Of a stretch of DNA of 27,391 nucleotides, positions 22,870 to 27,391 are shown one piece after another (positions within the stretch are counted from its first letter, which is position 1; each line of letters opens with the position of its first letter). A program made the translations under genes and the position numbers. Source of the DNA: Promethearchaeota archaeon (GTDB taxonomy: Archaea > Asgardarchaeota > Lokiarchaeia > Sigynarchaeales > SOKP01). The notes below the pieces were generated by a model, which made no database searches, was not told the DNA's origin, and saw only the letters and a list, made by a program, of their open reading frames with translations. The stretch spans positions 1-27,391 of the forward strand of contig WJIN01000251.1 in assembly GCA_014730295.1 (NCBI GenBank). The letters run 5' to 3'.

Positions 22870-24018
22870 CTATAAATCCCATTTTAACTCTGTATAATTT
22901 TTTTGAATAGCATCATCTAAATTCTGAAAGATAAGTTCTGTGTTATTTTCTTTAGCAAAATCCATTAGTTCTTCCATGCAAACTCTTCCACCCTCTTTAG
23001 CTGCAAGATAGCTAAGTAAGACCCCAGCAACCGCATCCTTAGCATGTAGTGGGGTAAATTCAGGTTTTCGATCATCCCTTATGCATTCTGAAAAATACAT
23101 ATCTTCATAAAATGCTGAGATCAAATAATATTGCGGAAAAGGGCCATGCTCAACCTCAGGAGTAAAATACGTACCTATTTTTTCAGCATTAGGATGGTTT
23201 GAATATATTTGAATAGGCTTTTCCCAAGAATGATCCTCAAATATGGTACCTTTCGTTCCATGTAATTCAATTTTGTTAGTAAGTGGATGTAGGGTTGTAG
23301 ATGATAAGGTAATTTCAACCATCGTCCCTTTTCTATATCGAACAAGTATTATCGCATTATCTTCACCTTTATTATCGGGAGAATTATATGCCTTACCAAT
23401 CCAGCATGTAATCGAATCAACTGAATCATTTAATAGCCAATTAATTGTTGAAAATTTATGAACTCCTTGATCCGCAACTACTCCTCCTCCACCTTCTTTA
23501 TAACAGAAATGCCAACTCTCTGGATTTAAGAACTGTTTTGGGTCGCAATAAGCACCTTCATACGATCTAATCAAAAAGATATCTCCTAATAGTCCCTCAT
23601 CTATAAAATCTTTAATACGTTGGTGAGCCGGAAGAAATCTATGGTTTTCGGCAATCATTAACTTCACATTTGCGTTTCTAGTGGCTTTTATCATCGCATC
23701 ACATTCTTCCAAGGTTCTTGCCATCGGTTTTTCACAGAGGACATGTTTTCTTGCTTTTGCTGCCTTGGTTACGATTTCTTTGTGTAAATAATGAGGAACG
23801 GAAACTAACACAGCATCTATATCACTTTCGAGGATATCTTGAAGTTTTGTATATGGTTGTAATTTATGGGCTCTGGAAAATCTCTTTAACGTCCTGCTAT
23901 TAGTATCATGTGCAGCAACAAATTCTAGCTTCTCTTGAACCTTTCTTTTAAAGGCTGTAATATGGAAAATAGCGGCATCACCACAACCAATAATACCAAA
24001 TCTAATAGGATGTACCAT
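22870..24018 (-). CDS. Gfo/Idh/MocA-family oxidoreductase (paralogue 1)
   Basis: A 382-residue NAD(P)-dependent dehydrogenase of sugars, inositols or their derivatives. The Rossmann motif is G-I-I-G-C-G-D-A at 8-15, the E-K-P motif has Lys97 at the catalytic site, and G-G-G-G-V-V-A-D-Q-G-V-H gives Asp183 and His187 of the C-terminal alpha/beta domain. It is last of three minus-strand genes (M24 protein, SDR, this) with spacers of ~72 bases. It is strongly similar to the protein encoded at 26228-27352: both share V-P-H-Y-L-H, V-L-C-E-K-P-M-A-R-T-L-E-E-C, A-E-N-H-R-F-L-P-A-H and L-L-G-D-I-F-L. An ancestral duplication within the locus is likely. Substrate is unknown. Confidence 0.9.
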   Translation of the reverse strand: MVHPIRFGIIGCGDAAIFHITAFKRKVQEKLEFVAAHDTNSRTLKRFSRAHKLQPYTKLQDILESDIDAVLVSVPHYLHKEIVTKAAKARKHVLCEKPMARTLEECDAMIKATRNANVKLMIAENHRFLPAHQRIKDFIDEGLLGDIFLIRSYEGAYCDPKQFLNPESWHFCYKEGGGGVVADQGVHKFSTINWLLNDSVDSITCWIGKAYNSPDNKGEDNAIILVRYRKGTMVEITLSSTTLHPLTNKIELHGTKGTIFEDHSWEKPIQIYSNHPNAEKIGTYFTPEVEHGPFPQYYLISAFYEDMYFSECIRDDRKPEFTPLHAKDAVAGVLLSYLAAKEGGRVCMEELMDFAKENNTELIFQNLDDAIQKNYTELKWDL

Positions 24019-24091
24019 AAAAGAAGATATAGAATTTAGAAAATAAAAATATACCTAAAAAAATTAGAATTAAACGAAATACTTCCTCCTC

Positions 24092-24868
24092 CTAACGAGT
24101 GGTCCATCCGCCATCCATACGCAAGTCTGCTCCGGTCATATAAGACGCATCATCAGTGGCTAAGAAGAGGATTCCCGTAGCGATTTCTTCTGGTTCTGCC
24201 CATCTTCCTAAGACGCCTTCTTCTTCAAATTCCTTTTTCACAATTTCATAATCTACTCCTCTATCCTTTGCTTGCTTTGCCACATCGCTCTGGAGCATTG
24301 GCGTATCCGTGGCACCTGGTGATACACTATTCACTCGTACATTAAAAGGTGCCATATCAAGTGCTAATGCTTTTGTAAAACCTAGAACCCCCGCCTTTGT
24401 AGAACAGTAGTTAGCATGGTTAACTTGGCCGATATGGGCTGCAACACTTGCCAGTGTAATAATGGAGCCCTCACCTTGTTCTTTAAAGTAGGGAATTGCA
24501 TATTTACATGTATAAAATGTTCCTTTTAGGTTAACATCAATCATTAGATCATAATCATCATCGGGGAATTCATCGACCGGGCCTACACGCACCACACCGG
24601 CGTTCACTATTAAGATATCTATTCTCGCGTGTTTTTCAATAGTAAATTCGATCATTTCTTTTACTTCATTGGGATTTCTTACATCTACCTTAATATAAGA
24701 GGTTTTCTCTTTTATATCCTTTAGTAGATTGTATGTCTCTTTCAGCCCTTCTTCATCTATATCCGAAATGACTAATATAGCCCCTTCCTCTGCAAACAAT
24801 TTTGCTGTTGCTCTTCCTATTCCGGAAGCAGCTCCCGTTAAAACGCATATTTTATCTTTAACTCTCAT
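24092..24868 (-). CDS. SDR-family oxidoreductase
   Basis: A 258-residue classical short-chain dehydrogenase. T-G-A-A-S-G-I-G is at 11-18, and the acidic I-S-D-I-D-E after beta-2 (Asp36) suggests NAD as cofactor. V-N-A-G is at 88-91, the catalytic set is Ser141, Tyr154, Lys158 (Y-C-S-T-K), and the ending is D-L-R-M-D-G-G-W. It lies between the M24 protein gene (71 bases upstream) and the Gfo/Idh/MocA gene (73 bases downstream) on the same strand, so all three may be co-expressed. It is only distantly similar to the SDR at 22094-22849, whose cofactor loop differs. A sugar or polyol alcohol dehydrogenase role fits the context; the substrate is not known. Confidence 0.9.
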   Translation of the reverse strand: MRVKDKICVLTGAASGIGRATAKLFAEEGAILVISDIDEEGLKETYNLLKDIKEKTSYIKVDVRNPNEVKEMIEFTIEKHARIDILIVNAGVVRVGPVDEFPDDDYDLMIDVNLKGTFYTCKYAIPYFKEQGEGSIITLASVAAHIGQVNHANYCSTKAGVLGFTKALALDMAPFNVRVNSVSPGATDTPMLQSDVAKQAKDRGVDYEIVKKEFEEEGVLGRWAEPEEIATGILFLATDDASYMTGADLRMDGGWTTR

Positions 24869-24939
24869 ACTCTCTCGTTAATTTGGTTTTATTTATTCAT
24901 CAAATTTTGCTTAAAAAATAGGAATAAGAATCGTGTGTC

Positions 24940-26070
24940 CTATTTTACTACCGTGGGTTTATCCAACGAAGACAATCGTTCACATCCTGTATCTGTTACT
25001 CTATAGCAATCCTCTACACCAACTAGACCTTGTCCCCTTACATTTAGCCATACCTCGATATCTAATACCATATTTTTTTCAAAAGGAATATCCATTGATG
25101 AGACGGGACCAAACATATGTGCTTCCTCACACTCTAATCCAATATGATGTCCAGTAATTAAATAAAAACCCCTTTTTGTCAGATTTTTGAGATATTTTTG
25201 AGCATCTTCAGCAAGTACTTTTGGCATAACTCCTGGTTTAATATTATCTACGCAAAAATCTTGAACTTGAATCATATATTCTAAGGCATCTTGAGCTTTT
25301 TTCGGTTCTTCTCCTATTACTACCCCTCTGCTTACATCAGAAATATATCCTTCCCAAACCGCCCCAAAATCGAATCGTACTATATCATTTGGAGTCACAG
25401 GTATTCCAAGTCCGGGTGCTTCTGGATCGGAGGGTCCGATATTCATTGTAAGGTGATCCCAACCCCATGCGCCCTCTTCAACAATTGTCTTTCTCGCGAT
25501 TTTTAATAATTCAGTATCCTTTACATCTAATTTAGTCGCATCGATACAAGCCTTGATGGCTTTTTCGGCTACTTCTGTCGATTTCTTAATACGTGTGATT
25601 TCTTCCTCCGTTTTTACTAACCTCATATCTAAAAATGCATCATCCGCATCTATTATCTTCGCGTCTGGAAATTTGGACCTTAATGCTTCAGATTGATAGC
25701 GGGGCATTAAAGATTCAACACCAAGAGTCTTATCTTCCAAATTCCATTCCTTAATCTTTTTTACTAAAGTTTTAATGCACGCTTCAACACTTCCGATTCG
25801 AAAGACTTCGCTTGGGTCAATCCAAGAGAATTCTTCGACGCTATCATATAAAGACCATACTATTGCACTTTCTTCTCCATCCTTCCTTATCATAGAGAGA
25901 AATGGATACTGATTCTTCAATACATATAAAATTGGGTTTGGCGCAACATGAGTCACAGGCAATCCAGTCGTATAAAATACATTAACGGGGCTGGAAGCTA
26001 TTAATAAGTCTAAGTTTCTTTTTTCCAGAACTTCTTTTGCTTTATCCTTTCTATAACCTATTGGTTCCAT
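24940..26070 (-). CDS. M24-family metallopeptidase-like protein (creatinase/prolidase type)
   Basis: A two-domain 'pita-bread' protein of ~376 residues. The N-terminal creatinase-like domain spans 1-~150 (S-S-P-V-N-V-F-Y-T-T-G near 26-36) and the catalytic domain the rest. The dinuclear metal ligands are all present: Asp234 and Asp245 (R-F-D-F-G-A...I-S-D-V-S-R), His308 (T-G-H-H-I-G-L-E), Glu339 (L-D-I-E-V) and Glu353 (V-G-V-E-D). Members include Xaa-Pro dipeptidases, creatinases and lyases acting on small C-N or C-S compounds. Sitting with SDR and Gfo genes, a small-molecule substrate is as likely as a peptide. The start at ATG 26070 was chosen over GTG 26079; neither has a clear ribosome binding site. 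It heads the minus-strand trio. Confidence 0.87.
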   Translation of the reverse strand: MEPIGYRKDKAKEVLEKRNLDLLIASSPVNVFYTTGLPVTHVAPNPILYVLKNQYPFLSMIRKDGEESAIVWSLYDSVEEFSWIDPSEVFRIGSVEACIKTLVKKIKEWNLEDKTLGVESLMPRYQSEALRSKFPDAKIIDADDAFLDMRLVKTEEEITRIKKSTEVAEKAIKACIDATKLDVKDTELLKIARKTIVEEGAWGWDHLTMNIGPSDPEAPGLGIPVTPNDIVRFDFGAVWEGYISDVSRGVVIGEEPKKAQDALEYMIQVQDFCVDNIKPGVMPKVLAEDAQKYLKNLTKRGFYLITGHHIGLECEEAHMFGPVSSMDIPFEKNMVLDIEVWLNVRGQGLVGVEDCYRVTDTGCERLSSLDKPTVVK

Positions 26071-26187
26071 TTTTTTCACATTGTTTTTCTCTATAGTTTA
26101 ATATAATTTATAAAATTCCTATTTAATTCAATGTTATTTAAAATACAATTTATACTTTTAATTTTCTTTTCTCTCTGTTAATTTATG

Positions 26188-26196
26188 TTTAATAAA
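26188..26196 (+). promoter_or_regulatory. Possible TATA box for the second Gfo/Idh/MocA gene
   Basis: TTTAATAAA about 32-40 bases before the ATG at 26228, in the ~150-base divergent spacer shared with the M24 gene. The position fits a short-leader archaeal promoter. Confidence 0.33.
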
Positions 26197-26227
26197 ATTT
26201 ATTTATGTCCAAAGGTAAAAATGAATT

Positions 26228-27352
26228 ATGGAATATGTTAAATATGGAATAGCGGGCATCGGAGGAGCCTGGATGTTTCACAGTGCTGGTGCCAGAGATA
26301 ATGATAAGATCAGATTTGTATCAGCTTATGATATAGATGAGCGCAAATTAAAGAGAATTTCACGTATTTATGATTTGGAATATTATACAAATTATGATAG
26401 GTTTTTAGAAAGTGAGATAGATGCTGTTTTAATAATGGTTCCTCATTATCTACATGAACAACTTGTGGTCAAAGCTGCGGAAGCCGGTAAACATGTCCTC
26501 TGTGAAAAACCGATGGCAAGAACCTTGGAAGAATGCGATAATATGATTGAAGCGACTCAAGAGGCAGGAGTAAAATTCATGATTGCCGAAAACCATAGAT
26601 TTCTTCCCGCACATAAATACATTGCTCAGGCAGTTCAAGATGGGTTATTAGGAGATATTTTTTTAGTTAGAGCCTATGAAGGAGTAAACGAAATTCCCGG
26701 TCTCATGAATCCTGAATTATGGAAAGGACACCCAGAAAAGGCGGGCGGTGGGTCATTAATGGATATGGGAGTACATAAGTTTGCAACCATACAGTGGATC
26801 TTAGATGATAATGTTGAGTCTGCCTATAGCTGGTTAACAAAGCAATGCACTGATTTAGATGAAAAGGCAGAAGACAATGCGATGATCTTTCTCAAATATA
26901 GAAAGGGGACGATTGTTGATGTGGTTGTTAGTTTCACAGTGGTTTCTCCACCAACAAACTCATTAGAAATTTATGGAACTAAGGGCACGATTCTTGAAAA
27001 TCATATGATGGAAGATCCCGTGAAAATTTACTCGAATCATGACAAAATGGGCGAAGATAGCGGCAAATGGGTAGTTCCAGAAATTGAGCATGGACCATTT
27101 CCGAAGTATTATGAAATTTCAGCTCGTATTGAAGACTCCTATTTTACTAAATGTATTTTAGAAGATAACACACCAGAATTTAGCCCGCAACAAGCCCGAG
27201 AAGCAGTAGCAACAGTCTTACTTAGCTATTTATCTGCCCAAAAGGGTTACCGGGTTTCTTATGGTGAGTTGATGGAAATCTATGAAACGCAAGGTAGTCA
27301 AGTGATACTCAAAGGAATTTTAGATGGTATAGAGAATAATTGTCCAAAATAA
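26228..27352 (+). CDS. Gfo/Idh/MocA-family oxidoreductase (paralogue 2)
   Basis: A 374-residue NAD(P)-dependent oxidoreductase. Y-G-I-A-G-I-G-G-A at the N-terminus forms the nucleotide loop, E-K-P has Lys94, and G-G-G-S-L-M-D-M-G-V-H gives Asp179 and His183. The body is closely similar to the protein encoded at 22870-24018, with matching blocks over the whole length. The loop after G-I-G differs (G-G-A-W-M-F-H rather than G-D-A-A-I-F-H), as does the stretch following E-G-V (N-E-I-P-G-L-M-N-P), where substrate specificity often lies. It is divergent from the M24-SDR-Gfo trio. A paired role on two related sugars, or on two steps of one pathway such as reversible 3-keto formation, is possible. 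Confidence 0.9.
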   Translation: MEYVKYGIAGIGGAWMFHSAGARDNDKIRFVSAYDIDERKLKRISRIYDLEYYTNYDRFLESEIDAVLIMVPHYLHEQLVVKAAEAGKHVLCEKPMARTLEECDNMIEATQEAGVKFMIAENHRFLPAHKYIAQAVQDGLLGDIFLVRAYEGVNEIPGLMNPELWKGHPEKAGGGSLMDMGVHKFATIQWILDDNVESAYSWLTKQCTDLDEKAEDNAMIFLKYRKGTIVDVVVSFTVVSPPTNSLEIYGTKGTILENHMMEDPVKIYSNHDKMGEDSGKWVVPEIEHGPFPKYYEISARIEDSYFTKCILEDNTPEFSPQQAREAVATVLLSYLSAQKGYRVSYGELMEIYETQGSQVILKGILDGIENNCPK

Positions 27353-27391
27353 AAATTTCATATTCAGATATTACTCAAAATCTCCAATAAC

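Noticed and set aside
1..27391. tRNA, rRNA, CRISPR array, insertion sequence or integrase
   Set aside because: No cloverleaf, spaced direct repeats, terminal inverted repeats or transposase/integrase motifs were found by eye; a covariance-model scan would be needed to exclude small RNAs.

Overview
The window is AT-rich DNA from a prokaryote, most likely an archaeon and plausibly an Asgard (Lokiarchaeia-like) lineage. This rests on indirect signs. TATA-like boxes lie upstream of many genes. Several ribosome binding sites read GGTGAT or GGAGGGG, and others are absent. There are archaeal-type small proteins (a DUF123 GIY-YIG-like protein, a short TrmO with a zinc knuckle, an ADP-forming acyl-CoA synthetase alpha subunit). 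An LRR protein and a relic of the '4Fe-4S CxCRH' family, which I associate with Asgard genomes, are also present. There is no rRNA, tRNA, CRISPR array, integrase or transposase, so the taxonomy is inference.

Layout. 1-467: 3' end of a leucine-rich-repeat gene, clearly GC-richer than the rest. 668-2178: two minus-strand genes, a UreH/DsbD-like membrane protein and HisA. 2179-2937: a long, extremely AT-rich gene-free stretch with inverted repeats. 2938-5408: thioredoxin-like protein, TrmO and a FucI/AraA-fold sugar isomerase. 5410-7790 (minus): an orphan beta-class DNA methyltransferase and an MgtC/DUF4010 membrane protein. 7996-12152: mixed housekeeping and unknown genes (DUF72, coiled-coil protein, acyl-CoA synthetase alpha subunit, CxxC/HxxH mini-protein, DUF123 protein, YdjM-like membrane protein). 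12296-13234: a hydroxyacyl-CoA-dehydrogenase-like SDR. 13335-18078: a block of membrane and ion-stress proteins (small 4-TM protein, HdeD-like, CorA, two tandem MscS channels) containing a decayed 4Fe-4S gene.

18152-27352 is the most coherent part, a probable carbohydrate or glycoconjugate catabolic island. Plus strand: a GH5 glycosidase resembling fungal EGCrP2/steryl-glucosidase enzymes, a 2-keto-3-deoxygluconate-kinase-like PfkB kinase, a BKACE (DUF849) enzyme and an SDR. Minus strand: an M24 creatinase/prolidase-like protein, an SDR and a Gfo/Idh/MocA oxidoreductase. A second Gfo/Idh/MocA paralogue follows on the plus strand. The combination suggests release of a glycoside-derived sugar, its oxidation at a carbinol by SDR/Gfo enzymes, and C-C cleavage of a beta-keto acid by BKACE. 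The substrate is unknown, and no transporter or regulator is present.

The main items to re-check are: a CorA whose true N-terminus lies upstream of any ATG/GTG/TTG start; a second gene where the ribosome binding site points to an ATT start; the eukaryote-like GH5 enzyme and its island; the overlooked 4Fe-4S pseudogene; and four convergent gene pairs whose stop codons touch, overlap or nearly meet.
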